Source: Acanthaster planci (lineage: Eukaryota; Echinodermata; Asteroidea; Valvatida; Acanthasteridae). Taken from it: a stretch of DNA of 31,397 nucleotides. The notes beneath the pieces were generated by a model. It was not told the origin of the DNA. It ran no database searches and saw only the letters and a list, made by a program, of their open reading frames with translations. This document shows positions 22,301-31,204 of the stretch, one piece after another. The position numbers and the translations under genes are program-made. The DNA lies in contig NW_019091369.1 in the NCBI RefSeq assembly GCF_001949145.1, forward strand, positions 1,570,191-1,601,587, in the 5' to 3' direction. The stretch's first letter is position 1. Each line of letters begins with the position of its first letter.

Positions 22301-23371
22301 TATTTGTAATACCGTATACGATAATTTTGTTCTTTATGTTGGTTTCTAATTGTATAGGCCTAAGCGGGAATTTTTTTTGTTTTCTCATCGGAGGCTTTGG
22401 AGGATTTTTTAAAGGGAAATAAAGTCCGAAATCTGTGGTAAGTTAGCTTGCTTGCGCAGTTGCAGTGCCAAAACGATAGAAAATGGGAGATGCGTTACGG
22501 CTGAGCTGCCGTAACAGCGGCCACTGCGTATTTTTAAACACAATCAACACAGTCATGACAGTCAGAATGGTCAGGGTTTAATTTCTGCGTTCTTTCCAAT
22601 CAGTGACAGGATAGGCCTAGGCCCTATTGTTAAAATACACCTCGTGGGCTTAATGTGATCATGGTGAGCAGGTGGTGAAGATTCTGGTTCCTACATGTAC
22701 GAACTTGGCAGATGGAAGGGGCTTCACCATCCTTGAAGTTTTATAATTTTGTCAAAAAAAAAAAAAAATAAGGCTGTACAAAGTTGAAATTTTGAACTTC
22801 ATTTTATGTCATTTCCCCCTTGTTAAATGCGCACAGGTGGGAATATAACAGCGTTCAGTTATTTCATTCAATTAAGTTATACTTACTAGGCCCCAGAACA
22901 TTCGAGGACCCACCTGTATAAATCATATCCGGCGGCGAATTCTGTCCCCTTCTTTGGAGGAGTTGCGTTCTCTGACAGCTTTGCATAACGCAGCACAGGA
23001 GGCACTACCGCTGTGTTGTTCGGCATATCTTCGTCGATTCTGGCACGTTTAGGGGACGGAGAGTAATCTGTCTCTTCGGCAGAGGCAGGCATTTGATCAG
23101 TGAATTCTGAAGTCGATGATACTGTAGCTGAATAGGTATTGTGAATCAATCCTCCGTACGGAAACGAAGTTTCGCGGGAAAAAATTGTATTTTGGCGCGA
23201 AACTCCCCATAATCCTCTTCTCATGCCAATCATTTTCCGGTGGGCGGAACTACAGCTACAGCTGTCTGAAGAGAGATCCTGACGGTCCGGTAACAACTGG
23301 AAGTGTGACAAATTTCGCAGTGATAAAAAAGTATAATACCTTTTGTATTTACTTAGTGCATTAACTATCAT
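13286..23371 (-). CDS. DUT: dUTP diphosphatase (dUTPase), five coding exons
   Basis: This enzyme hydrolyses dUTP to dUMP and diphosphate, keeping uracil out of DNA and supplying dUMP for thymidylate synthesis. It is a homotrimer in its family. Joining 23371-22914, 21189-21053, 16168-16094, 14048-13972 and 13342-13286 gives 804 nt and 267 aa. Starting at the internal ATG at 23092 gives 525 nt and 174 aa. In the 174-aa numbering the five family motifs are present in order: AAGYDLYSA (53-61), [10 protein letters not shown] (88-97), [13 protein letters not shown] (106-118, with D110 the expected general base and Y113 the deoxyribose-discriminating tyrosine), KGMRIAQL (133-140) and [10 protein letters not shown] (163-172). 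All introns are GT-AG and the frame is kept throughout. Oddities are M135, where the family usually has Asp (GDRIAQ), and S166/Y168 in the flexible C-terminal motif, where GGFG is usual. Identification is very secure; the exact long-form start is less so. Confidence 0.96.
13972..14048 (-). CDS. DUT: DUT coding exon 4 (motif 4)
   Basis: This 77-nt exon follows TTTCAG and ends at GAA|GTGAGC. It encodes [20 protein letters not shown] and then an acidic Glu run (EEVEEE). [18 protein letters not shown] matches the family very closely, but the usual Asp after KG is Met. The reading frame stays open past the donor, so the exon end rests on the donor and on the continuation in exon 5. Confidence 0.93.
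15199..15250 (-). repeat. Single diverged unit related to the 31.2-kb minisatellite
   Basis: The minus strand reads ATGATGGGCAGGGGTGGAGTAGGAGATG-type sequence, matching the unit at 31222-31262 with small gaps. The surrounding C-rich tract (15200-15440) is pyrimidine-biased and lies in DUT intron 3. Confidence 0.55.
16094..16168 (-). CDS. DUT: DUT coding exon 3 (motif 3)
   Basis: This 75-nt exon follows TTTCAG and ends at G|GTTAGT. It encodes [18 protein letters not shown], the uridine-binding hairpin with the catalytic Asp and discriminating Tyr, then LSKTDFK. The 4.9-kb intron upstream of it on the minus strand contains the large Tigger-like transposon. Confidence 0.95.
17779..18003. repeat. 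Diverged two-copy tandem repeat (~110-116 bp)
   Basis: Two successive blocks share GCAAGCACA, ACTCGTACCCTTA/CCGCACCCTTA, a TCxxATAATGCATTG(C/T)TGCATATAC core and a GATCCGC ending. The first covers about 17779-17887 and the second 17888-18003. They lie inside the nested element. Confidence 0.6.
18284..18329. repeat. Hairpin with 15-bp arms
   Basis: GCCGGCAATGCAGGC (18284-18298) pairs with GCCTGCATTGCTGGC (18315-18329) with one mismatch that would be a G-U pair in RNA. The loop is 16 nt and AT-rich. It lies in the nested transposon. Confidence 0.7.
21053..21189 (-). CDS. DUT: DUT coding exon 2 (motif 2)
   Basis: This 137-nt exon follows a CTCAG acceptor and ends at a G|GTACGT donor. It completes the split serine codon of motif 1 and encodes the beta-strand region, then [13 protein letters not shown]. 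That is motif 2, whose Arg/Ser/Gly residues contact the triphosphate in known dUTPases. It ends in IDVG, one base into the alanine codon that begins motif 3. Phase agrees on both sides. Confidence 0.95.
22914..23371 (-). CDS. DUT: DUT coding exon 1 with alternative starts
   Basis: The exon runs from an ATG at 23371 to the donor G|GTGGGT, with the last exon base at 22914. It ends inside motif 1, with the serine codon of YSA split after two bases. Three useful in-frame starts are visible: M1 (23371), M47/M50 (23233/23224) and M94 (23092). The stretch after M50 is Arg/Ser rich with few acidic residues (R51, R52, R59, R66), which suits a mitochondrial presequence. M94 opens [18 protein letters not shown], closely resembling the start of the human nuclear isoform. 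Serine-proline pairs precede the basic KRAR, giving a CDK site next to a nuclear localisation signal. Which start is used is inferred, not seen. Confidence 0.9.
23170..23181 (-). promoter_or_regulatory. Second E2F site
   Basis: The minus strand reads TTTCCCGCGAAA, matching TTTSSCGC exactly. It is spaced 9 bp from the other E2F site and 78 bp upstream of the nuclear-form ATG at 23092. Paired E2F sites at this distance are typical of core promoters of DNA-synthesis genes. Confidence 0.7.
23191..23202 (-). promoter_or_regulatory. E2F site, perfect palindromic consensus
   Basis: The plus strand reads TTTGGCGCGAAA, a 12-bp match to the classical E2F consensus TTTSSCGC in both orientations. It lies about 99-110 bp upstream of the internal (nuclear-form) ATG of DUT. 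It is inside the open frame of the long form, covering the Val-Ser-Arg-Gln-Asn region. dUTPase is a known S-phase gene, so control by E2F is expected; the binding itself is inferred. Confidence 0.75.
23225..23232 (-). promoter_or_regulatory. CCAAT box (NF-Y type)
   Basis: GCCAATCA on the plus strand (TGATTGGC on the DUT strand) matches the NF-Y core plus flanks. It sits just upstream of the paired E2F sites relative to DUT transcription, the usual order in cell-cycle promoters. It overlaps the codons of M47-M50 of the long form. A single CCAAT can be chance; the cluster makes it credible. Confidence 0.5.
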
Positions 23372-23536
23372 TTTGAAGATAGATATTCAGAGTAAACTGT
23401 CCACAACAAAGGTAAATAAATGTTCAAAGAAGGCTTTTAATCGTAACCGAGAGGCGACCCGCTGAACTTCGACCATTTTCCAATAACTAATTTACAGCGC
23501 CCTCCATTGTTAAGTCATTTGTGTACCATGTGTGCG

Positions 23537-23556
23537 CACGTACGTACGTACGTACC
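23537..23556. repeat. ACGT tetranucleotide repeat
   Basis: A short run of four to five CGTA units, self-complementary, about 170 bp upstream of the long DUT start. Confidence 0.8.
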
Positions 23557-23742
23557 GTGACGATGGCCGTAAAATCTAGTGGAGGAGAAAAACGTGTGTG
23601 AGACTAGACTGAGTGCTTGTCAGATTGCATGTATGTAGCTGAAACTGAATCATAAAGTCGGCAAAGCCTCCATCAGGAAACATCACACCAACTTAGCTAG
23701 CTGTTCCATGTATTCCATGGACCATAGTACCCCCCAGAACTG

Positions 23743-23797
23743 TGGGGTCCTACGTCCGCTCCGAACGTGGGAGCGGAGCTGCGGACGTCGGGCCCCA
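23743..23797. repeat. GC-rich imperfect inverted repeat
   Basis: GGGGTCCTACGTCCGCTCC faces GGAGCGG-GCGGACGTCGGGCCCC. The arms can pair with a few mismatches around a short loop. It is upstream of DUT on its strand. Confidence 0.5.
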
Positions 23798-23967
23798 TAT
23801 GCAATCACACGTATGAAGCCAAACCACGGTTCACAACCATGCACAAGGCATGACATCTATGATGCTCAACCAACCACAAAAACTTCACGTGTGAAAATTA
23901 GGCTCCTATAACATTCGGGTTTTATTTTCCTGGAAAATAATCCCACCCTGTCCACAATTTCGACCCA

Positions 23968-24023
23968 GGATTCGAACCCACACCCCATTTACAGAAACCA
24001 TTAAAGCTGTAACCGCTTGACTA
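23968..24023 (-). repeat. tRNA-derived SINE-like remnant (A and B boxes)
   Basis: On the minus strand TAGTCAAGCGG (24013-24023) fits a pol III A box and GGTTCGAATCC (23968-23978) is a perfect B box. Their 34-base separation fits a tRNA gene. The middle does not fold into a convincing anticodon arm and no matching acceptor stem was found, so a tRNA pseudogene or a tRNA-derived SINE head is more likely than a working tRNA. Confidence 0.55.
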
Positions 24024-24029
24024 TCGCAA

Positions 24030-26830
24030 TTTACACAAGTTGGCGGTGTTTTTACTGTTGATATACCGATGAATGGATGCAACGTGAGTCTAATACACAT
24101 TGGACATGTGCAATACAAACACAACCACTGTGGTTTGGCTTCGTACGTATGTTTGCATATATACATGTATCTCGTTCTAAGGGTAGGACCATGGAAGATT
24201 AAGACGCCCCCCCATGTATGGACCATTGCTCAAGAAAGCTTTGCTACTACTATGCTAGGGAGGCTAGGGCCTAATAAATTTTTCAAAATTTTTTTTCTGT
24301 TTTAATTTTGAAGTCATCTTGGAGAGGACTATTTTCACATAAATATAATGTAACGCAAAGAAAAATCGATTGGAAGTGGGGATGTGTAATGCAGAGCAAA
24401 CTGTGATTATTTTGTTCACAAAAATGACAGTGGATTTTAATTGAATACCTCAAAAAATATACAAATGACAAACTAGAACAGGTTTAGATACTGTGGGATA
24501 GAAATGAATAAGAACGTGAAAATAACTGAACAGGTTGACGAAAGAACAAGGTAAAAAGTGTAGGTCAAGCAACATGCATATAAACAGTACACTGATCAGA
24601 AGAAAGAAGTGAAAGAAGTGCAAATTTTTGAAGGAGTTTGGGTACGAGTTAGAAAACCTGGTATCGCACCTACATGTACATGTAAAGGTGAATTGTAGTA
24701 CTGTGAAATTGTAAGAAAACTGAGCACATGTACTCATATCAAGCAAACGATGGGAGAAGTTAGAATGTGAATAAGATGATTTTGGCCAAACCAGCAAGTG
24801 AAGCCATTAATTGTCATTTATGCATGTCCCTAGCTTTGCTCTTCCCCTACCCTGCCTGGCATGGGGTTTGTCAGCATGTTCAGCAAACGGCGAATACCAG
24901 GTCCAGGTTCTGGGAGAACTTTTGCTTATGATATTTGGAAATTTCCAATTGTGAATCTCTAAATGTCGGTGAGCAAAGAGCTTGAGTTAATCAAGCTAAA
25001 CTTGGTCCTTTTTTTTGCCTTTGGTTTCGTCGGTATTGTAACCATGGTAACCAGGCTTGGCTTACCATGTAGCTCCCTTCATTGTAAGTACACTGTACAT
25101 GTAGTCTACCAAAGACAATGCCTTTGATAAATGCCCCTATTTAAAAAATCTGGAAAAGGTGTTTAATATTGTATAGGCCAATCAAATTAATTTGATCATT
25201 GGTCTTTTGTTTTCAATTTTTTTGTAAGACTAACCAATGACTTTTGAAGATACATGTATGATGATCACCCTGAAACACATGTGTCGATGGAATTGAGATA
25301 TGTAACTAATACTATGGATTAACTTTAGTGTCCTCCATCAGATTTAGCAGGGCAGGATGCCCCGTTAAATGGCTTTTCTTAAATTCTCTACTGTTGTTAC
25401 AGTTATGTTCCATATGTACATGTAAGTACAGAGAAGTTTACCGCACTTTGTGGAATAAAGTTATGAGTTGCTAGCATCAGTATTCAACAGAAGAGTATTG
25501 CACTTGCAGTAGCGTTAGTGATCAAACCCAGACGCAGGCCGTGTCGGAAACGGGCTTCCAGAGCTACGACTAGGTCTATTGTCTATGTGTCTCCACGCAT
25601 TTCCAATGGAGCGAAGACCTAGACTTAGCTCTAGACAAGAGATTCGGATGCAGCCTCAGTACTTGAGCACAAAATTCTGGACTGGTTTCAATTCCCTGCT
25701 CATATCATTTCACTTTGTTGCATCGGAAACCAGTTAACCTAAATTACAGTGTTCCCATAACATTTGAGGGTATTTTTATTTTAGTCATAACCCCATCCGC
25801 TCCGTGATGAGTTCCAATCAGTAAAAAAAGAACTGAATGCCCCAGAAAAACAATCTACTTTTGATGACCAAACCCGCTCCCAGTAACAATCTTGCCTTCA
25901 TTCCAAGTTGTTAACACGAGCAAATGTGATTCAAGGAGTCAGAAGAAAGTGCCCAGGAAATGCTTCAGATTGTACCACAGAGCATGTAGATGTAAATGTT
26001 CATGTACATGGGAGTTACATACATAGTAGTCCCATTCAACAATGCCACTATTGGATGTTGTGACTGGCAACTGCAGACTCCCAGGCTGTTTGGCCTTGGG
26101 GAGAGTTGACCTGTTGGATCTTGCTACACTGGAAAGGCAATCCACTTTGACAAATGATGCAGTCTGATGCGTCTGGTAGCATTTCTAGCCAAGAACTTGG
26201 AGGGTTAGCGTTAACACATGTGTATGTATCACATGTAAGATGACATCCATTATCATTTATAACAGGCTAATGTCACAATCCAAGAAATATTAAATTCAAC
26301 ATACTAACTTTCTGTTCCTAGTAATTTTTTCAGTACTCAGTGTTTTACATGTAGTTGGCCTACTGTGGCAGTGCAGCGGCATGACACCACTAGATTTATG
26401 TGTGATAACTGCAAAAGTGATGACATGGGTGTGGTATTACCAAGTGCTTTTCACTCACTAACGTCTGTGAGTTGGCAAGCTGTTACAATGTAAATTGATA
26501 CGGAACTGGCTCTATTGAATCAAGAGGATAATGCCAGAAATTTGTTTCTTCTAATAACCGCGCCATATGCTAATGTTCATGTAGAAGACTGATGTGAACA
26601 AAATGGTGTCAAATTTTCCTAAAATTTCATAAGCTCTCCCTCTTGAAGTGCGATTTACATATACATATGCATGTAGCAGTACAAATGCATTGTAAATAAA
26701 GTGTACATTAAACTGTGATCACTCTTCCCCCCTCGTTGATTGAGGGAGTGCTCGTTTTTTTCCATCATTTTCACGAGGTTACAAAACACACTCTTTAACT
26801 CCCCCTCTTAAAAGAAACTGTGAAAAACCT
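24030..26830. other. Intergenic, no gene recognised
   Basis: This lies between the divergent DUT (minus) and KTI12-like (plus) genes. Apart from the foldback at 25560-25632, only scattered short repeats are visible. Confidence 0.45.
25560..25632. repeat. Imperfect inverted repeat
   Basis: AGAGCTACGACTAGGTCT near 25560 is inverted as AGACCTAGACTTAGCTCT near 25615-25632, with two mismatches. It is probably a small foldback element remnant. Confidence 0.5.
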
Positions 26831-26834
26831 AACA

Positions 26835-26898
26835 ATGGCCGATCGTCACTTTCCGAAGTTCAGGAATCATGACCCGAGAAATTATTTAATCCATTAAG
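26835..26898 (+). other. Possible 5' leader exon for the KTI12-like gene
   Basis: A stretch ending at a donor-like AA|GTAAGT (last exon base 26897) precedes the TTCACAG acceptor at 27020, defining a possible 123-bp intron. It contains a complete 20-codon ORF (ATG 26835, TAA 26895-26897) starting MADRHFPKF. It could be a non-coding first exon with a short uORF. Nothing but splice-site spacing supports it. Confidence 0.25.
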
Positions 26899-27033
26899 TA
26901 AGTTACCTTTTTTTTTGACTAGGACTATAGTTTTCATATTAGCATTAACTTGTAATTTTAATAAACCATCATGGATTGATTGCTTGATAGATTGATCACC
27001 GTTGTTTTTGTCGTTCACAGACGGGTAAGCTTC

Positions 27034-27060
27034 ATGAAGGAATCATGCCATTTGTCTTGA
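27034..27060 (+). other. Short upstream ORF overlapping the KTI12-like start
   Basis: An ATG at 27034, 11 nt before the KTI12-like start and in another frame, opens an 8-codon ORF that ends in TGA at 27058-27060. It therefore overlaps the main start. If the transcript includes the leader from 27021, a scanning ribosome meets this ATG first, which could lower translation. Confidence 0.4.
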
Positions 27061-27198
27061 TCTGTGGACTGCCTAGCAGTGGGAAGACTTGCAGAAGCAA
27101 AGAGTTAGAAGCTTACCTTGTGTCCAACCACGGTGATCGGGAGGTAACAACGGTGGGAGATGATTATATTGGAGCAGACAGGAACACCGCTTATGCCG
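27045..27198 (+). CDS. KTI12: First coding exon of a KTI12-like P-loop protein (partial)
   Basis: KTI12 proteins work with the Elongator complex, which modifies wobble uridines of tRNA. The ATG at 27045 opens MPFVLICGLPSSGKT: a hydrophobic strand followed directly by a Walker A loop (G8-L-P-S-S-G13-K14-T15) at the extreme N terminus, as in KTI12 and the related PSTK kinase. Residues 16-51 continue with a Lys/Glu helix and GDDYIGADRNTAYA, where KTI12 has a DD..G....YxDS segment. The exon ends G|GTAAGT after 154 nt, phase 1, so an Asp codon (expected DS) could follow. The remaining roughly 250-300 residues were not recognised up to the window edge. PSTK is the main alternative. A likely acceptor (TTCACAG) lies at 27020, leaving a 24-nt leader in this exon. 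Confidence 0.7.
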
Positions 27199-27401
27199 GT
27201 AAGTCGCAAAGTCTGTAAATTTATGCTAAGCTGGTGAACAGGTGTTTCCCAAAAATATACTGAAGCATTGGCTGTTTTCCAGTACTTGACTTTGTCTCTG
27301 TCTCGGGCTTTGTCTCTAAAATCAGTTCCCAATTATAGGCCTGGAGTGTTCAAATTAAAATGAACTTCTGTAATATTATTCTCTTTTTCATCTTATAAAA
27401 G

Positions 27402-27521
27402 GTTTCTGTGGCATTTATTGAACTTACTATTGAGACCACAACTTCAAAATCAGCTGATAAAAAAAAAAAAAAGAAACAGGTGAAACCTGAGACTGAGGCA
27501 AAGCCGAGTATTGAAAAATAG
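27402..27521 (+). other. Possible terminal-exon fragment with Lys-rich tail
   Basis: After a pyrimidine-rich tract and AAAAG, a 39-codon frame runs to TAG at 27519-27521. It reads VSVAFIELTIETTTSKSAD, then six Lys and a KPETEAK-type charged tail. It looks like the C-terminal end of a protein rather than noise, but I do not recognise it. The 14-A run inside it may be a polymorphic tract. It does not match the expected continuation of the KTI12-like exon just upstream. It could be a pseudogene fragment. Confidence 0.22.
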
Positions 27522-28495
27522 CCATTGTTCACGAAATGCTTCTACTAATGAAAAGGTTAAGGATGAAGCTTGAAGGCTAGTCTAAAAACAATTCATCATC
27601 CCAACATGTCCTTGCCTTTCTGTGATAATAACGTGAACTTTTTCTCTTTATTTACAAACACAAGCAGACTTACGTGCAATGGGCTCACTGGTACTGAACA
27701 GAACTTTGTGTGTTCCAGTGCTTGCACAAGTATATTCACAGGTTTAACTTTAAAGGAGTAAGTTTTTGTGCTGCTGCCAAAGTAATGGGTGTTCAAATAT
27801 TTACATTCTTTGTGGCTAAATTGCTGGTGACCTAGTATTTTTTGTTGTTTGGGATAAAAGGATGCTTTTTGTCTCATAAAAGAGAGCCCTTCATTTTGTT
27901 CAAATTTTCTGAGAGCTGTGGATGCTGACATCATCTACAGACGAGGAAGTGAAAGAGCCCAGGAGTTTGGCTTTTAGAATTAAAGAAAATTGGTGCCTTC
28001 AATACTAGAAATGGTCGATGTCTGTGAAAAAGGGTTTTGTTCATTTTTGGAGTGACCTCTGTGATCAACCCTGCGGTCGTGATGAGTTGAAGGCCGTATT
28101 AACCATGAAAAAAAAAAAAAATCTGAGCAGGTCATGTATGGCAACTTGTACGTGACAAACTCTTGGCAGTAGTAAACTGTCCTTGCTGTGGTGGGGCTCT
28201 CAGACTTCTTTTTCACGAGGGGGAAGGGCAGTGAGGCTGGGTAAGGCCAAACAAAAATATTGTTCTGTTTCTCAGCTGAAAATATGGTGGTTAGGGAGGA
28301 AATTTCTCAGGTTTTTTAAAAAAATACTGATTGATGGTGTATATGTACGTACATGTATGTAGCTAAGTGTTGCAGTCAACAGGTTAAAACAACGATGAGA
28401 CAATTAGCAACTCTTTAACCCTTTCACTCCGGGAATCATCGATATTTCTAAAAATCCCTTCAGGTTCACGTTGTATGGATTGGGAAATAAGAAAC

Positions 28496-28728
28496 GGGTC
28501 ATTCCACGAAGTTCGGGCACAGCTTGTGACGGCGTTCCTTGTTACATCAGTTAAAATAAACATCTTTTTTCCTTGCATGTGGATTCTAAATTGACATTGT
28601 TCTAAATCTTGCTAGGTTCTTGTAGTGGTGTGCTTCATCTTTGCCGAATAATATGGCCTAATCTGTTTTAAAATGAAAATAATGGGCAATAAAAGTTACC
28701 TATGTAACTGAATTTCATGGAATGACCC
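28496..28728. mobile_element. Possible MITE with 15-bp terminal inverted repeats
   Basis: GGGTCATTCCACGAA at 28496-28510 is inverted as TTCATGGAATGACCC at 28714-28728, with one mismatch (again CpG versus TpG). The 233-bp interval is non-coding. No clear target-site duplication was found, so the boundaries are uncertain. Confidence 0.5.
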
Positions 28729-29319
28729 AAATATAACCTTTTTGGCTGAAGCTCAGATTTGTTCATTCTAACCGTATCTGACAGGAAGTACCAAGTTTCA
28801 CATTGTGATGTCACCACAAGTGATGATGCCATCGCGGTGTCACTTTATGTGGCACATCTGTTGTGAAGACAGCCTGCATAGCTGGCTTCAAGGTTGTTAT
28901 AGGCAACTTTGACAGAAACAATGATTTAGAGTAATGATGTCATACTGTAGTACCGATTGCATCATGCAATCATCCCATTGTGCAGTTGTGCATGGATGTG
29001 CATACTATTGCCCAAGTTTGGACAAAGAGATTGGAATGTTAACGGACCAGTGCCGGTACTTCTGACAAATATCGTCACACTGTACATGTATGTAACGGTA
29101 TTGTTCAAAGAATAAGGAGGTACAAGATTCACTATTTATGCGGTATTACCGGTATTCGTGAATCCAGTACCAAGGATATTCCTGGTACACTTCTGCTCCC
29201 TTGAGGGGGCTGCATGAGATATTTTGTGATGCGTGGATATGGTACTCAGAATATGATGGATGGGGTCTACAGCTAGTGTCATAACTTTTTGTGCACAAAA
29301 TTGCAAGGGTAAATTCTGT

Positions 29320-30190
29320 CCTTGGGCACTGATGTCCAAAATTGGGGGGGGGGCAACATATGGTAAGAGGTTGGTTGCCTTGACATGCACCTTATCCTTT
29401 GGTAGCGAGGGCATGTTGACGGCACTCACTTGGTCTCACAGGCGGGACTCGGCATTTGGAGGCAGGATGCAGATAACGCCTGGCCAGCACCACTCTTACA
29501 CAGTGACAAAAGTTCTTCAGAAGGATGACAACTGTGTACGATTCAAGTGTGAAGCTGCACCCTCTGATGTGTTTGAGAATCCTGCTAATGCTCACTGCTC
29601 GGTGGTGCCTTTCCAGTTCCCAGCATCTGTCTCCCCCAAGATTGCACCAACGGAGGTGAGACAAATCCCATTCGCATCATCTGGAGGAAACTACCAAAGT
29701 ATGAAAAAGAACGTTCCCAAATAAATGGTACTGGAGGGAGGTTCCTTTTGGATGCTTTGGGGAAAAATCCTGACAGTCTCGCCTGTGTTGGCTGAGGATG
29801 AAGGCACCAAGATACTATGCCAAGTTTGGCATCAGATGGACTGTCGTAAATCCAGCCCCTGGTCAGTATTGAAGGTGCTTGTATCTCCAGAAGATATGGC
29901 AACAGCACCATCCCCTGATGATTGTAGCTCCTCATGTTCCTCTAACCTGTGGAATGGACAATTCATCATTGTAACCATGGTAACAGGAAGCAGCTTTTTG
30001 GCTGGGATTGCCGTCACTTTCCTGCCTTTCTTTGCTCTCTGGTGACAAACTCAGAAGAAAGGTGCTGCTCCTAAAAAGGATGAATCCAGTGACCCTCCAC
30101 AAGAAGCACGATACATTGAACCATGTGATATTGACGTGAACCCACCTATTGATGAGGGCTTGTATCAGAACTTGGACATACTGGTTCCGG
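29320..30190 (+). pseudogene. Broken copy of an immunoglobulin-superfamily type I membrane receptor
   Basis: In one frame, 29338-29600 gives an Ig-like domain: ALTC (Cys codon 29386), LTWSH (Trp codon about 58 residues in) and VRFKC (Cys codon 29548), with 54 residues between the cysteines as in V/I-type folds. A second Ig-like domain follows but is split over two frames. Its Trp strand (IRIIWRK, TGG at 29682) is in the third frame, and its F strand (EDEGTKILCQVW, TGC at 29818) is back in the first. A hydrophobic segment (29961-30042, FIIVTMVTGSSFLAGIAV...) is a transmembrane helix, followed by TGA at 30043-30045. The same frame continues into a Lys-rich cytoplasmic tail with EARYIEP and GLYQNLD. 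Two shifts plus a stop point to a pseudogene. Lack of introns between domains suggests a retrocopy. No family member is named. Confidence 0.65.
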
Positions 30191-30674
30191 TCTGCGAGAT
30201 AGTGATGAGAACACACACATGTACCGGTATGCATGTTGTAGAACTCCTAAGGTGTAGACTGGAAGTGCTGTTTGTTAAAAGAACTCAAGTAAACTTACTG
30301 TAAATTTTTCTTTAGTGAGAGAAGTAGAGAATTATTGGAACCAGGTTTTTGATGAATATTGGATGATGGGAGGGGGTGTATGTAACGGCAACATACTTTC
30401 GTATTAGATACCAACTCATATCATGTACCAGCATACATTGTACATGTACGTTGCACGTTTACATGTGAAGACACGTACACGTACCTTGGGAACTGTACAA
30501 AAAGAAAGGAATTAGTTCTGTAGCTGAAGCTGAAGAATTGTGACACTGAACATGGTCATTTTAGTTGGAAGACAAAAGGCCTGAAGGCTACAGGTACTTG
30601 TTACTTTGACACTTTGGCAAAAATTTCCATGGATTAATTGGATTATTAGAAGAGAACAAAAATAAAGCACAGAA

Positions 30675-30780
30675 TGTTTTCCTTGGAGGCACTACACCAT
30701 TGCTCATGGCTGTTTTCTTGGAGGCACTATACCATTGCTCATGGCTGTTTCCTTGGAGGCACTACACCGTTTCTCATGGC
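30675..30780. repeat. Three-copy 35/36-bp tandem repeat
   Basis: Three copies of a unit containing CTTGGAGGCACTA, ACC and CTCATGGC follow one another (36, 35 and 35 bp), with two or three differences each. Confidence 0.9.
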
Positions 30781-31204
30781 TGTGCAATTTCGCATTGCCA
30801 TACAAACCCTGATGGTGGCAAAATTCTCTTATTGGCAAAGTGAGAATTGACGTCATGCATTTCCCTATAAATGTACATGTACATGTAGTTTTAAAGAATT
30901 GTATGCGGTAGGTACAATGTACACATACTGTATGCACATTGGCACTATGTAAACTGGAACAGGCTGAGAGTTGATCAACTTCAGTGTCATTTGGTCTTGA
31001 CGAATAAATTTTCCTGAGAAGGAAGAGGATTTCTAAAATACATAAAATTGTTTTCTTAAACGTGAGCATTTTCACAAGTGAAAACAATGTTGAAAGAGGA
31101 AACTGATTTTAAAAAACGGTATGAAATAGATTTTGTAAACAAAAAGAGAAGAGCCACTGACCCCATTATGAAGCTAACCAGGATGTGGGAGTTTGGAAGT
31201 TGTG

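Noticed and set aside
22886-22913. Extension of DUT exon 1 past the donor (RWVLECSGA)
   Set aside because: Intron read-through; splicing at 22914 restores motif 1 and joins exon 2 in phase.
27904-27978. Second exon of the KTI12-like gene after CTACAG at 27940
   Set aside because: The phase fits and an Asp follows, but the frame ends after about 12 codons and lacks the expected DSxxEK-type sequence.
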